From the NCBI RefSeq assembly GCF_000956505.1, contig NZ_JYIX01000039.1, forward strand, positions 186,001 through 250,000: DNA of 64,000 nucleotides. The letters run 5' to 3'. The notes under the pieces are model-generated. The model was not told the origin of the DNA and did no database searches. It saw only the letters and a list, made by a program, of their open reading frames with translations. This stretch comes from Microbacterium azadirachtae. GTDB taxonomy: Bacteria > Actinomycetota > Actinomycetes > Actinomycetales > Microbacteriaceae. Below, piece after piece: positions 10,498 through 20,168 of the stretch (position 1 is its first letter; every line of letters begins with the position of its first letter). The position numbers and the translations under genes are program-made.

Positions 10498-11133
10498 TCA
10501 GGGGGACGCGGTCATGGATGCGGTCTGCACCCACTGCGTCGCGTCCGCCGAGGCCAGCAGCGCGTCGTCCATGAGCTCGCGCGTGGGTGCGCCGTCCAGC
10601 CAGTCCTGTGCGAACGCCGCCGGCAGCAGAACGGGCATGCGGTCGTGGATCCCGGCCAGGCGCGCGGGCGCGGGCTGCATCACGATCGAGTAGCACGTGA
10701 ACCAGGATCCGTCTTCGGCGCGCCCGCGCTGCGTCACCGCCGCCATGCCGAACAGAGCGCCGTCCAGGCCGAATTCGTGCCAGGTCTTCGACGGCTTCCG
10801 CATCTCGAACCAGCGCGTGGCGGGCACGATCGCTCGACCGCGCAGGCTTCCCGGACGCTCCTGCAGGCGCTCGGAGCGCGTGTTGATGGACGGGAAGCGC
10901 GAGGGTCTGCCATCGACGAGGAAGCCCCACCATGCCTCCTCGAGCTGCGGCGTCCGCGACTCCGAGGGCACGAGGATCGGATTGAGATTGCGCAGCAGTC
11001 GTCCGGTGGGGCGCAGGGTCTCATCCGCGTTTCGCCGCGCCCAGGCGCGGATGCCCTCCATGAGTTCGTCGTCGGCCTCCTCGATCAGCTGCTGATCGCT
11101 GAACCGGGGATCCAGACCGTAGCTCGCGCACAT
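10498..11133 (-). CDS. SRAP family protein (YedK/HMCES type)
   Basis: 211 residues. The mature N-terminal cysteine that forms a covalent link with abasic sites follows the start methionine (MCASYG). Other family residues are in INTRSERL, the RAIVPATRWFEM strand carrying the conserved glutamate, and the histidine motif GIHDRMPVLL. SRAP proteins shield abasic sites in single-stranded DNA. The N-terminal motif departs slightly from the common MCGRY. The gene converges on tRNA-Thr with a ten-base gap. Confidence 0.9.
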   Translation of the reverse strand: MCASYGLDPRFSDQQLIEEADDELMEGIRAWARRNADETLRPTGRLLRNLNPILVPSESRTPQLEEAWWGFLVDGRPSRFPSINTRSERLQERPGSLRGRAIVPATRWFEMRKPSKTWHEFGLDGALFGMAAVTQRGRAEDGSWFTCYSIVMQPAPARLAGIHDRMPVLLPAAFAQDWLDGAPTRELMDDALLASADATQWVQTASMTASP

Positions 11134-11205
11134 GGAGGGAGCGTACCTCCGCCCTCGGACATCGGCGAGGGCAGAGCGCCGACGTGCGGCGGTAGGCTCG
11201 GGACA

Positions 11206-12198
11206 GTGACAGTGCACACCCCGACGCCGAGGCGCGGCCGCACCGCGCTGGCGCTCGGCGGAGCAGTCGCGATCGGTGCGATGACGGCGATCCAGGCGCG
11301 CGTGAACGGGCAGCTGGGGGTGCACCTCGACAACGGGATCCTCGCCGGCTGGGTGTCCTTCGCCGTGGGCCTGGTGCTGCTCAGCTTCCCCGTGCTGCTC
11401 ACGCGCTCCGGACGCGCGGCGCTCGGGCGCCTCTGGCGCGGGATCCGCACCGGAGACGTGCCGTGGTGGATGCTGCTGGGCGGCGCCTGCGGCGCGCTGA
11501 CCGTGTCGACGCAGGGACTCGTCGCGGGCGTGCTCGGGGTCGCCCTGTTCAGCGTCGGCGTGGTGGCTGGTCAGACGCTCCACGGCCTGCTGCTGGACCG
11601 GTTCGGCTTCGGGCCTGCCGGCGTGGTGGCCATCACCCCCGGAAGGCTCATCGGCGGCGCGTGCGCCCTCATCGCGGTCGGCGTCTCGCTCGGCGGAGAC
11701 GTGCTCGGCCGGGCGCCGTGGTGGATGCTGGTGCTGCCGTTCCTCACCGGCGCGGGCATCGCGTTCCAGTCCGCCGTGAACGGCAGACTCGGACAGCGCA
11801 TCGCCTCGCCCCTCGGCGCGACGTACATGAGCTTCGTCGGGGGAGTGCTCGTCCTGTCCGTGTCGGCGGGCGCGAGCCTGCTCGTCACGGGAGCGCCAGA
11901 GCCGTTGCCGGCGGCGTTCCCCGGCGATCTGTGGCTCTACCTGGGCGGGCTGCTCGGCGCGTCCTACATCCTGCTGGGCGTCGTCATCGTGGCCCGTACG
12001 GGAGTGCTGCTGATGGGGCTCGGCGCGGTACTCGGTCAGCTCGCGGTGTCGGTGCTGATCGATCTGATCTGGCCGCCTGCTGCGGGACCCGCCGCATGGC
12101 AGGTCGTCGTCATGGTGCTCGCCGCGGTGCTGTCGGTGCTGGCCGCGCTGCCGTGGCGGAGCCGCCGTCGGCTCAGCTCCGCTTCTCGGCCTGCCTGA
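11206..12198 (+). CDS. DMT family transporter, fused YdcZ (DUF606) repeats
   Basis: 330 residues and about ten predicted membrane helices in two similar halves. Each half carries the YdcZ signature: AIQARVNGQLG near 26-36 and AFQSAVNGRLGQRI near 186-199. The substrate is unknown. The GTG start lies seven bases after TAGGCT (11193-11198), suggesting a leaderless transcript; a second in-frame GTG at 11212 is possible. The last 26 bases overlap the tail-to-tail nitroreductase gene. Confidence 0.85.
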   Translation: MTVHTPTPRRGRTALALGGAVAIGAMTAIQARVNGQLGVHLDNGILAGWVSFAVGLVLLSFPVLLTRSGRAALGRLWRGIRTGDVPWWMLLGGACGALTVSTQGLVAGVLGVALFSVGVVAGQTLHGLLLDRFGFGPAGVVAITPGRLIGGACALIAVGVSLGGDVLGRAPWWMLVLPFLTGAGIAFQSAVNGRLGQRIASPLGATYMSFVGGVLVLSVSAGASLLVTGAPEPLPAAFPGDLWLYLGGLLGASYILLGVVIVARTGVLLMGLGAVLGQLAVSVLIDLIWPPAAGPAAWQVVVMVLAAVLSVLAALPWRSRRRLSSASRPA

Positions 12199-12892
12199 GC
12201 CTTCGCTCCGCCTTCTCGGCCTTCTTCCGCTTCTCGGCGCGCTTCTCGGCCTTCCTGGCGGCCTTCTTCGCCCTCTTCTTCGCCTTCTTCTTCGCCTTCT
12301 TCCCGCAGGCGTCGGGCCTTCCGGGATCCTGCGCCGGCCCGTCGTCGTCGTCCGCGCGCTCGGCCGGCATGCGGGAGAGCACGGCCTCGGCATCGACGGG
12401 CGAGCGTCGACCCGGCTCCTTGCCCGGCTTGCCGCCCACGTAGAGCCATCCGAGCAGCTCCTCGTCGGGTCCGAGCCCGTGCGTGCGCGCCACGGCCGCG
12501 GTGCGGGTGTAGCCGCCCGTGCGCCAGATGACGCCCCAGCCGGCCTCGTCGAGCAGCAGGCTGAGCACGTGCGCGACGCCGGAGGCGACCGCCTCCTGCT
12601 CCCAGCGCGGCACCTTGTCGCTGCGCCGGTAGCTGGCGACGACGGCGATCAGAAGGGAGGCGCGCAGCGGCTTGGACGACGGAGAGGAGTCGCCCGTCGC
12701 CTCCGCGATCGCGGATCCCAGCCGCTCCCGGTCCTCCCCGCGCAGCTCGATCAGGCGCCACGGCCGGAGCGAGGAGTGATCGGCGACCCGGCCGGCGGCG
12801 GCGATCAGCGGCAGCAGCTGTTCGCGCGTCGGCGCCTCCGGGGTCACTTTGGACCAGGACTGCCGGCGTCGGACGGCCTCGAGCGCGCTCAT
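12173..12892 (-). CDS. Nitroreductase family protein with lysine-rich tail
   Basis: 239 residues. The FMN-dependent nitroreductase fold runs from residue 1 to about 175 (VRRRQSWSKVTPEAP, DHSSLRPWRLIEL, GVAHVLSLLLDEAGWGVIWRTG). From about 198 there is a highly basic Lys/Ala/Arg helix, beginning KKAKKKAKKRAKK, that resembles histone H1-like tails and may bind DNA or RNA. Its start codon overlaps the msrB stop (ATGA), so the two are translationally coupled. The tail codons overlap the end of the converging transporter gene. Substrate unknown. Confidence 0.85.
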   Translation of the reverse strand: MSALEAVRRRQSWSKVTPEAPTREQLLPLIAAAGRVADHSSLRPWRLIELRGEDRERLGSAIAEATGDSSPSSKPLRASLLIAVVASYRRSDKVPRWEQEAVASGVAHVLSLLLDEAGWGVIWRTGGYTRTAAVARTHGLGPDEELLGWLYVGGKPGKEPGRRSPVDAEAVLSRMPAERADDDDGPAQDPGRPDACGKKAKKKAKKRAKKAARKAEKRAEKRKKAEKAERRLRQAEKRS

Positions 12893-13305
12893 GCCTCGGT
12901 GGCGGATTCGTCCGGCTGGAAGGACAGCGCGATCGAGTTCATGCAGTAGCGGTCCCCGGTCGGCGTGCCGAACCCGTCCGGGAAGACGTGGCCCAGGTGC
13001 GAACCGCAGTTCGCGCAGCGCACCTCGGTGCGGGTCATCCCGAGGCTGGTGTCCTCGATGAGCTGCACGGCCTCGGGGCGGACGGACTCGTAGAAGCTCG
13101 GCCAGCCGCAGCCGGAGTCGAACTTCGTGCCGCTGCGGAACAGCTCGGAACCGCACGCGCCGCAGGTGTAGAGGCCTGCGCGGTGCTCGTCGAGCAGCTC
13201 GCCGGTCCACGCCCGTTCAGTCGCGGCCTCGCGCAGCACGGCGTACTGCTGCGGGTCGAGCTCGGCCCGCCATTCGGCGTCGGTCTTGGTCACGCGATGC
13301 GACAT
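12889..13305 (-). CDS. msrB: Peptide-methionine (R)-S-oxide reductase
   Basis: 138 residues, normal MsrB length. Two zinc-binding pairs, CGAC (about 48-51) and CANC (about 97-100), the fold motif CGWPSF, and the catalytic GDRYCMNSIAL near the C-terminus are intact. MsrB reduces methionine-R-sulfoxide in proteins with thioredoxin. It is first in a two-gene unit with the nitroreductase, consistent with an oxidative stress role. Confidence 0.96.
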   Translation of the reverse strand: MSHRVTKTDAEWRAELDPQQYAVLREAATERAWTGELLDEHRAGLYTCGACGSELFRSGTKFDSGCGWPSFYESVRPEAVQLIEDTSLGMTRTEVRCANCGSHLGHVFPDGFGTPTGDRYCMNSIALSFQPDESATEA

Positions 13306-13410
13306 GGATCCTCCCGGGGTCGGATCCATTCTCCCGCGTTCCGCGCGCCGAGGGGCCACGGGCAGGCGCGCCGTCCTCGAACGGCATCTCTCGGGACGTA
13401 GCCTGGGATG

Positions 13411-13668
13411 GTGACCGACCTCCTGAGCGACCGCGAGCGCGTCATCCTCGCGTTCGAGGCACGGCGCCCCGGGCACTCCAGTGCCAAGGAGGAGGCGATC
13501 CGGGCCGAGCTGGAGCTCACCCCGGCGCGGTACTACCAGCTTCTGGACCGGGTCATCGATTCCGAGCAGGCGCTGGTCGAGGATCCGATGCTGGTGCGTC
13601 GTCTTCGCCGGATCCGCGAGGATGCGGCCGCACGACGGGCCGGACGCACCGCGCTCTCCGCCCGCTGA
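13411..13668 (+). CDS. DUF3263 domain protein
   Basis: 85 residues, all of it the actinobacterial DUF3263 domain: LSDRERVILAFEARRPGHSS, then a helix-turn-helix-like AIRAELELTPARYYQLLDRV. It is probably a small DNA-binding protein; no target is known. I chose GTG 13411 over ATG 13408 because TAGCCT (13399-13404) is then six bases upstream, as in other leaderless genes here. In many actinobacteria this gene precedes a LytR_C protein, as it does here. Confidence 0.85.
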   Translation: MTDLLSDRERVILAFEARRPGHSSAKEEAIRAELELTPARYYQLLDRVIDSEQALVEDPMLVRRLRRIREDAAARRAGRTALSAR

Positions 13669-13739
13669 GCCGAGGACTCGCTCGTACTCCGGCCTGTCGT
13701 TCACGGAAACCGCAGGAGCACCCCGGATAACATCATGGA

Positions 13740-14345
13740 ATGCCTGAATCCGCCCGCGACCGATTCGACGTGATCCCGCACGCCCAGGGCCGGGTCGGCG
13801 CCCACCGCGCCGAGAACCCCGGGATGCGCGGCTGGTTCGTGCTGCTCTGGGCCGCCGTGGCGACCGCGGTGCTCATCGCCATCGGCATCTTCGCCGCGAT
13901 GCTCGCCATGGGCAGGATCAGCTTCGACAGCGGCACGCCGATGCCCAGCGTCTCACGGACGGCGACCGCCTCCGCTCCGGCGCTGGACACGTCGTACGCC
14001 GTGCTGGTGCTGAATGCAACCACGGCGAACGGCCTCGCCGCGAGCACGCGCGACACGATCGTCGCCGCCGGGTTCGCCGGGAACGCGGTGGCCGCGAGCG
14101 ACGCCAGCACGCAGGATTTCCCGGCGACGACGGTCTACTACAAGACCGAGGCGGACAAGTCAGCGGCGCAGGCGCTCGCGAACCTCATCGGAGCGACGAA
14201 GATCGCCGTGAGCGACCAGTACGGCGACGACGTCGTGGCCGGCCAGAAGCAGTTGACGGTGGTGCTCGGGCAGGATCTCGCGAAGAACGCTCCGACGACC
14301 GAGCCGACCCCCGCGGACACCTCGGGCGACGGTTCGACGGGCTGA
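13740..14345 (+). CDS. LytR C-terminal domain membrane protein
   Basis: 201 residues: a cytoplasmic start, one membrane helix (about 35-58), then a LytR_C domain (about 80-180) with VLVLNATTANGLAASTRDTIVAAGF and the terminal strand TVVLGQDL. The family is found free, as here, or behind LytR-CpsA-Psr ligases, and is thought to work at the cell wall. The start follows TAACAT (13728-13733) by six bases. The C-terminus is a Thr/Ser/Asp tail. Confidence 0.85.
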   Translation: MPESARDRFDVIPHAQGRVGAHRAENPGMRGWFVLLWAAVATAVLIAIGIFAAMLAMGRISFDSGTPMPSVSRTATASAPALDTSYAVLVLNATTANGLAASTRDTIVAAGFAGNAVAASDASTQDFPATTVYYKTEADKSAAQALANLIGATKIAVSDQYGDDVVAGQKQLTVVLGQDLAKNAPTTEPTPADTSGDGSTG

Positions 14346-14366
14346 GCCCGGTCGCTCCCTCCGCGG

Positions 14367-14393
14367 CTTGCACTCACAGGGGGCGAGTGCCAG
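14367..14393. promoter_or_regulatory. Degenerate second CIRCE operator
   Basis: GCACTC at 14370-14375 and GAGTGC at 14385-14390 are separated by nine bases, the CIRCE geometry. The outer three bases of each arm deviate from TTAGCACTC-N9-GAGTGCTAA. It lies 31 bases upstream of the perfect copy. Confidence 0.75.
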
Positions 14394-14400
14394 ACTGGGT

Positions 14401-14427
14401 TTAGCACTCGACTGTTCTGAGTGCTAA
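14401..14427. promoter_or_regulatory. CIRCE operator (HrcA site) of groEL
   Basis: ttagcactc (14401-14409), nine bases, gagtgctaa (14419-14427): an exact match to the CIRCE consensus bound by the heat-shock repressor HrcA. It sits between the likely promoter and the AGGAGGG ribosome site of groEL. Confidence 0.97.
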
Positions 14428-16083
<1,656 letters not shown>

Positions 16084-16100
16084 GTCCATCCCCCTTTCGA

Positions 16101-16132
16101 GAAGGCCCCCGGGATCCGTCCCGGGGGCCTTC
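16101..16132 (+). terminator. groEL terminator
   Basis: gaaggcccccggg (16101-16113) pairs perfectly with cccgggggccttc (16120-16132) around a six-base loop, just downstream of the groEL stop. Confidence 0.9.
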
Positions 16133-16207
16133 TCCGTGCGCGGAGCGAGCGCGCGGCGGCGCGGGTCCGTGGTGCGTCCGCGGCTCGTCGCCGCGCCCGG
16201 TGCCTGG

Positions 16208-16495
16208 TCAGCGGAACAGCGCGGCGGACTCGATCTCGGCCTGGGCATAGAACTGCTCGGCGGATCCGAGGGCATGCGCGATCGCGGCGAGGGCCTGCTC
16301 CACGTGGGCCTGCGCGCCCCGCCACTGCTCGGTGGCGTTCTGGCAGGCGAGCGCGGCGGGGCCGCGCCAGGACGACTGCAGCAGGGTCATCTGCGAGAGC
16401 ATGGTCGCCGCGTCGCTCTGCAGCCGGTCGGCGGTGGCCTGGGCGGAGAGCCTGGTGGCGGAGACCGCGTCGGTGTCGACGCTGAAGACGGTCAT
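16208..16495 (-). CDS. WXG100 family protein (ESAT-6-like)
   Basis: 95 residues, the standard WXG100 length. It folds as a helical hairpin with the WXG turn at LQSSWRGPAALACQN (about 41-55), and a YxxxE-type export signal, YAQAE, near the C-terminus. Such proteins leave the cell as dimers through type VII secretion. No EccC, EccD or other secretion gene is in the window, so this is an orphan substrate. The start at 16495 is supported by AAAGGA eight bases upstream. Confidence 0.88.
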   Translation of the reverse strand: MTVFSVDTDAVSATRLSAQATADRLQSDAATMLSQMTLLQSSWRGPAALACQNATEQWRGAQAHVEQALAAIAHALGSAEQFYAQAEIESAALFR

Positions 16496-16639
16496 GGGGA
16501 TCCTTTCGTCGAGGTGCATCGGATGCGTTCGACGATAAGGATCAGGACGACGCCGGTGCGGGCTCATCACGCAATCCGTGCGGAGCCCCGCGGGAGCCAG
16601 AGATGTGCGGACCCATCCGGGCATCGGCGAGGAGCGCGC

Positions 16640-18346
16640 TCAGCGCGAGAGATCGAGCGGCTCGATGGGCTGCGTGTCCTGTAGGAGGTGCTCGGGCGTC
16701 GCCCGCGGCGGAGCGAGCGGCAGCGACACCGTGAACGTCGCGCCGCCACCCGGCGTCTCGGTCACCTGCACAGAACCGTTGAGCGCCCGCACGATGGACG
16801 CCACAATCGCGAGGCCGAGGCCGGCGCCGCCGGTGTCCCTGGTGCGCGAGGAGTCGGCGCGCCAGAAGCGCTGGAAGATCTGATCCCTGATCTGCTCGGG
16901 GACGCCCTCGCCGTGATCCACGATCGAGAACCAGCCCACGTCCCTGCGCCGATCCGCGCCGACGACGACCTCGATCGGGGAATCGCCGGGGGAGAAGCGC
17001 CGGGCGTTGCCCAGCAGGTTCGCGATCACCTGGCGCACCTTGTTCTCCTCGCCGAGCACGATCGGCGGGGTGGAGACGGGGGCGACGATCGCTTCGGAGA
17101 AGTCGATCTCGGGAACCGGGTCGCCGTCCCTCGGACGACGGCGCAGGATCGCCGGTATGCGGCCGCGCGTGGGCGTGCTGCGCGTCACGGGGGCAGGCCG
17201 CGTGATCGCAGTGGCGGAACGAACGGGCGGATCCGTGGGATGCGCTTCTGCGGTCATGTCGACGACCGTGACGGGGCGCTCCGGTGCGGCCGCGCGCAGG
17301 TCGAGTGCGGCGTCCTGCGCGAGCGGGCGCAGGTCGAGCGGTTCGATGGTCAGCTCGCGCTGCTCGTCCAGGCGGGCGAGGGCGAGCAGATCCTCGACGA
17401 GCACGCCCATCCGCAGCGCCTCCTTCTCGATCCGGTCCATCGCGCGCGCGGTGTCCTCACCGGGCTTGATCGCGCCCATCCGGTAGAGCTCGGCGTAGCC
17501 GCGAACGCTCACGAGCGGCGTGCGCAGCTCGTGGCTGGCGTCGCCGACGAAGCGGCGCATCTGCTGCACGGAGCGGTCGCGCTGGGAGATCGCCGCGTCG
17601 AGGCGGTCGAGCATCGTGTTGATGGCGCCGTTCAGCCGCCCCACCTCGGTGGTCGGCTCGAGGTCCGTGAGACGCTGGCTGAAGTCGCCCGCGGCGATCG
17701 CCATCGCGGTGGACTCCACGCGCCCCAGTCGGCGGAACGCCAGTGTCACCAGTCCTCGGGTCGCCAGCGCGGCGATGATGATCGTCACGAGCGCCACGGT
17801 GGTGAACACGCCGAAGAACGTCGCGAGGATCCGGTCCGGCTCGTCCAGCGAGACCGCGACCATCTGCGTGTAGGTGATGTTGGTGCTGGGATCCTCGCGC
17901 ACGGCGACCGCCGCGCGGAACTCGGATCCGTCCGCGCCTCGCAGGACCATCGGCTCCGTGCGTCCGGCGTCGAGCGTCGCGCGGGCCAGGGGATAGGAGG
18001 TCGGGAACTCGGGCTTGACGGCCTTCGGCGCGCCGCCGCCCGCGTACACGAGCGCACCGCCCGTGTCGTAGACGGCGACGAAGTAGTCGGCGAGGCCGAG
18101 GGTCTCGTCCTTGAGGGTGACGCTGAACGCGCCGTATCCGTCAGGGGTGATCGTGGCGAGGTCGCTCGTCACGAGGGTCGGCAGCTGGGACTCGACGTTG
18201 TCGATGAGCAGGTTGCGCAGGATCGGCATGGTGCCGATCCCGGTGACGACCAGGCCGAGCGCGAGCACGCCGACGGTGACGCCGGTCACCTTCGCACGAA
18301 GGCTGATCCGGCGCCACCATCGCGTGATCGCGTCGGGCTCTGCCAT
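16640..18346 (-). CDS. Sensor histidine kinase with HAMP domain
   Basis: 568 residues. Two membrane helices (about 19-41 and 177-202) enclose an extracellular sensor of about 135 residues; then HAMP (about 203-255), the phospho-acceptor DASHELRTPL (about 272-281), N box VIANLLGNARRFSP, and G boxes DHGEGVPE and GGAGLGLAIV. A Pro/Arg-rich insertion of about 75 residues separates the dimerisation domain from the ATPase domain, longer than usual. It starts four bases after the response-regulator gene on the same strand, so the pair form a two-component system of the TrcS/TcrS-like group. The signal is unknown. Confidence 0.93.
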   Translation of the reverse strand: MAEPDAITRWWRRISLRAKVTGVTVGVLALGLVVTGIGTMPILRNLLIDNVESQLPTLVTSDLATITPDGYGAFSVTLKDETLGLADYFVAVYDTGGALVYAGGGAPKAVKPEFPTSYPLARATLDAGRTEPMVLRGADGSEFRAAVAVREDPSTNITYTQMVAVSLDEPDRILATFFGVFTTVALVTIIIAALATRGLVTLAFRRLGRVESTAMAIAAGDFSQRLTDLEPTTEVGRLNGAINTMLDRLDAAISQRDRSVQQMRRFVGDASHELRTPLVSVRGYAELYRMGAIKPGEDTARAMDRIEKEALRMGVLVEDLLALARLDEQRELTIEPLDLRPLAQDAALDLRAAAPERPVTVVDMTAEAHPTDPPVRSATAITRPAPVTRSTPTRGRIPAILRRRPRDGDPVPEIDFSEAIVAPVSTPPIVLGEENKVRQVIANLLGNARRFSPGDSPIEVVVGADRRRDVGWFSIVDHGEGVPEQIRDQIFQRFWRADSSRTRDTGGAGLGLAIVASIVRALNGSVQVTETPGGGATFTVSLPLAPPRATPEHLLQDTQPIEPLDLSR

Positions 18347-18349
18347 CCG

Positions 18350-19042
18350 TTACGCGGACTTCCCCACTTTGAGCATGTAGCCGAAGCCGCGCTTGGTCTG
18401 GATGACCGGCTCCTCGGTGTGCGGGTCGATCTTGCGGCGGAGGTACGAGATGTAGCTCTCCACGATGCCCGCGTCGCCGTTGAAGTCGTACTCCCAGACG
18501 TGGTCGAGGATCTGTGCCTTCGACAGCACGCGGTTGGGGTTGAGCATGAGGTACCGGAGGAGCTTGAACTCCGTCGGACTGAGCTCGATCGGGCTGGATC
18601 CGACGAACACGTCGTGCGTGTCCTGATCCATCGACAGCTCGCCGGCGCGGATCACGGACTCCTCATCCGCCTGCATCGTGCGACGCAGGATCGCCTGGGC
18701 GCGAGCGACGATCTCGTCGAGGGCGAAGGGCTTGGTGACGTAGTCGTCGCCCCCGGCGTTCAGGCCCTCGATCTTGTCCTCGGTGTCGTCCTTCGCCGTG
18801 AGGAACAGGATCGGCGCCGTGAATCCGGCGCCTCGCAGTCGCTTCGTGACGCTGAACCCGTTCATGTCGGGGAGCATCACGTCGAGGATGATGAGGTCGG
18901 GCTCCTCCTCCAGCACGGCCGAGATCGTGGCGGCGCCGTTGGCGACGGTCTTCACCGAGAAGCCGGCGAAGCTCAGGCCCGTGGAGAGGACATCGCGGAT
19001 GTTGGGTTCGTCGTCGACGACCAGGATGCGCGCTTCAGTCAT
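18350..19042 (-). CDS. OmpR/PhoB-type response regulator
   Basis: 230 residues. The receiver has the acidic pair DDE (about 10-12), the phospho-acceptor aspartate in LIILDVMLPDMNG, and the lysine in YVTKPFALDE. The winged-helix output domain ends QTKRGFGYMLKV. Its recognition region ILDHVWEYDFNGDAGIVESY resembles the TrcR/TcrA group. The gene precedes the histidine kinase. CATAAT (19049-19054 on this strand) lies six bases before the ATG, so the transcript is likely leaderless. Confidence 0.94.
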   Translation of the reverse strand: MTEARILVVDDEPNIRDVLSTGLSFAGFSVKTVANGAATISAVLEEEPDLIILDVMLPDMNGFSVTKRLRGAGFTAPILFLTAKDDTEDKIEGLNAGGDDYVTKPFALDEIVARAQAILRRTMQADEESVIRAGELSMDQDTHDVFVGSSPIELSPTEFKLLRYLMLNPNRVLSKAQILDHVWEYDFNGDAGIVESYISYLRRKIDPHTEEPVIQTKRGFGYMLKVGKSA

Positions 19043-19165
19043 GCCCCCATTATGGTGACCCGATCCGTGTTCGCGCTGATTGCGGGCGGAACTTCCCTAG
19101 GGAATGGCTATGCGACGGCTCAGGATGCGTGACGATCGGCCTCCTCCGGGTGCAGAGTGAGTCCC

Positions 19166-19759
19166 ATGAAGATCGACATCATCGAGCACGAAGGACCGTA
19201 CCGTGTCGGCGTCGTCATCGGCAGCCTCTCCCGGGAATCCATCAACCGCCGACTCGCGAACGCGCTGAAGCATCTGGCTCCAGAGGGCTTCGAGTTCTTC
19301 GAGATCTCCTACGCCGACCTGCCGCTGTACAACCGCGACTTCGACGCCGACTATCCGCAGGTCGCCCTCGACTTCAAGGCGGCGGTGGCGAGCGCGGACG
19401 CGGTGCTGTTCGTCACGCCGGAGTACAACCGTTCGCTACCGGGGCCCCTGAAGAACGCGATCGACTGGGGCAGCAGGCCGTGGGGGCAGAACGTGTGGGC
19501 GCACAAGCCGACCGGCGTCGTGGGCGCGTCGATGGGCGCGATCGGCACGGCGGTCGGTCAGCAGTCGCTGCGTGCGACGCTGGGCTTCCTCAACGCCCGG
19601 CAGATGACCGCGCCCGAGGCCTACATCCACTACTCGCCGGGCCTCATCGACGACGACGGCCGTGTCACGACGCCCGGGACCGAGGAGTTCCTGCGCCAGT
19701 TCATGGCCGCCTTCGCGGAGTTCACCGCCCGCGTGCTGACGGTCATCCCGCAGACCTGA
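19166..19759 (+). CDS. NAD(P)H-dependent FMN reductase
   Basis: 197 residues with a flavodoxin-like fold. The phosphate loop GSLSRESINRRLANAL (about 15-30) and the FMN-contact loop PEYNRSLPGPLKNAIDW (about 84-100) are the hallmark of the NADPH-dependent FMN reductase / azoreductase family. It probably supplies reduced flavin or reduces quinones; the substrate is not known. A GTG at 19157 is an alternative start. Its 3' flank leads straight into repeat A copy 2. Confidence 0.88.
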   Translation: MKIDIIEHEGPYRVGVVIGSLSRESINRRLANALKHLAPEGFEFFEISYADLPLYNRDFDADYPQVALDFKAAVASADAVLFVTPEYNRSLPGPLKNAIDWGSRPWGQNVWAHKPTGVVGASMGAIGTAVGQQSLRATLGFLNARQMTAPEAYIHYSPGLIDDDGRVTTPGTEEFLRQFMAAFAEFTARVLTVIPQT

Positions 19760-19791
19760 CCCCGCCGGCCCCCCGCGCTGGGCCCCATCCT

Positions 19792-19868
19792 GACCGCGAG
19801 ACTCCAAATGGGCGACGAGACTGCGCCTGTGGGCTGCAGTCTCGTCGCGGAGTTGCAGTCTCGCGGTC
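19792..19868. repeat. Palindromic repeat family A, copy 2
   Basis: 77 bp, the same length as copy 1. Outer arms 19792-19807 and 19853-19868 pair with one mismatch; inner arms gcgacgagactgc (19812-19824) and gcagtctcgtcgc (19836-19848) pair perfectly. It lies 32 bases after the FMN reductase stop. Confidence 0.9.
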
Positions 19869-19909
19869 ATGGCGCGGTCATGGCCGGGGGAGGAAGGAGC
19901 GCGGGGACC

Positions 19910-20044
19910 GTGGATGACGAGCGCGGAGGAGACGCGGCGTGCTGGCTCTCGAAGGTGTGCCCCGAGTGCGGCGCGCTGTTGGATGACCCGGCCGCACCCT
20001 GCTGGCGCTGCGGGCTCAGGCCGGGCGAGGATCCGTCCGCCTGA
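19910..20044 (+). CDS. 44-residue zinc-ribbon protein
   Basis: A very small gene with a good ribosome site (GGAAGGAG at 19892-19899) ten bases before GTG 19910; ATG 19880 is an alternative. The product has two CxxC knuckles, CPEC at 17-20 and CWRC at 31-34, spaced as in rubredoxin-like zinc ribbons, plus a lone C11. It may bind zinc and act in nucleic acid or protein contacts; I do not recognise a named family. It sits exactly between two copies of palindromic repeat A. Confidence 0.65.
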   Translation: MDDERGGDAACWLSKVCPECGALLDDPAAPCWRCGLRPGEDPSA

Positions 20045-20067
20045 GGTCGTGGCATGAGTGCGTCCTA

Positions 20068-20140
20068 CCGCGAGACTCCAAATGGGCGACGAGACTGCGC
20101 GCGAGGCCTGCAGTCTCGTCGCGGAGTTGGAGTCTCGCGG
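20068..20140. repeat. Palindromic repeat family A, copy 3
   Basis: Outer arms ccgcgagactccaa (20068-20081) and 20127-20140 pair perfectly over 14 bp; inner arms 20086-20098 and 20110-20122 pair perfectly over 13 bp and are identical to those of copy 2. It separates the zinc-ribbon gene from the converging XPB gene and may act as a terminator. Confidence 0.9.
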
Positions 20141-20168
20141 AAGAGAGAGGGGCAAGAAGGGGGCGAGG

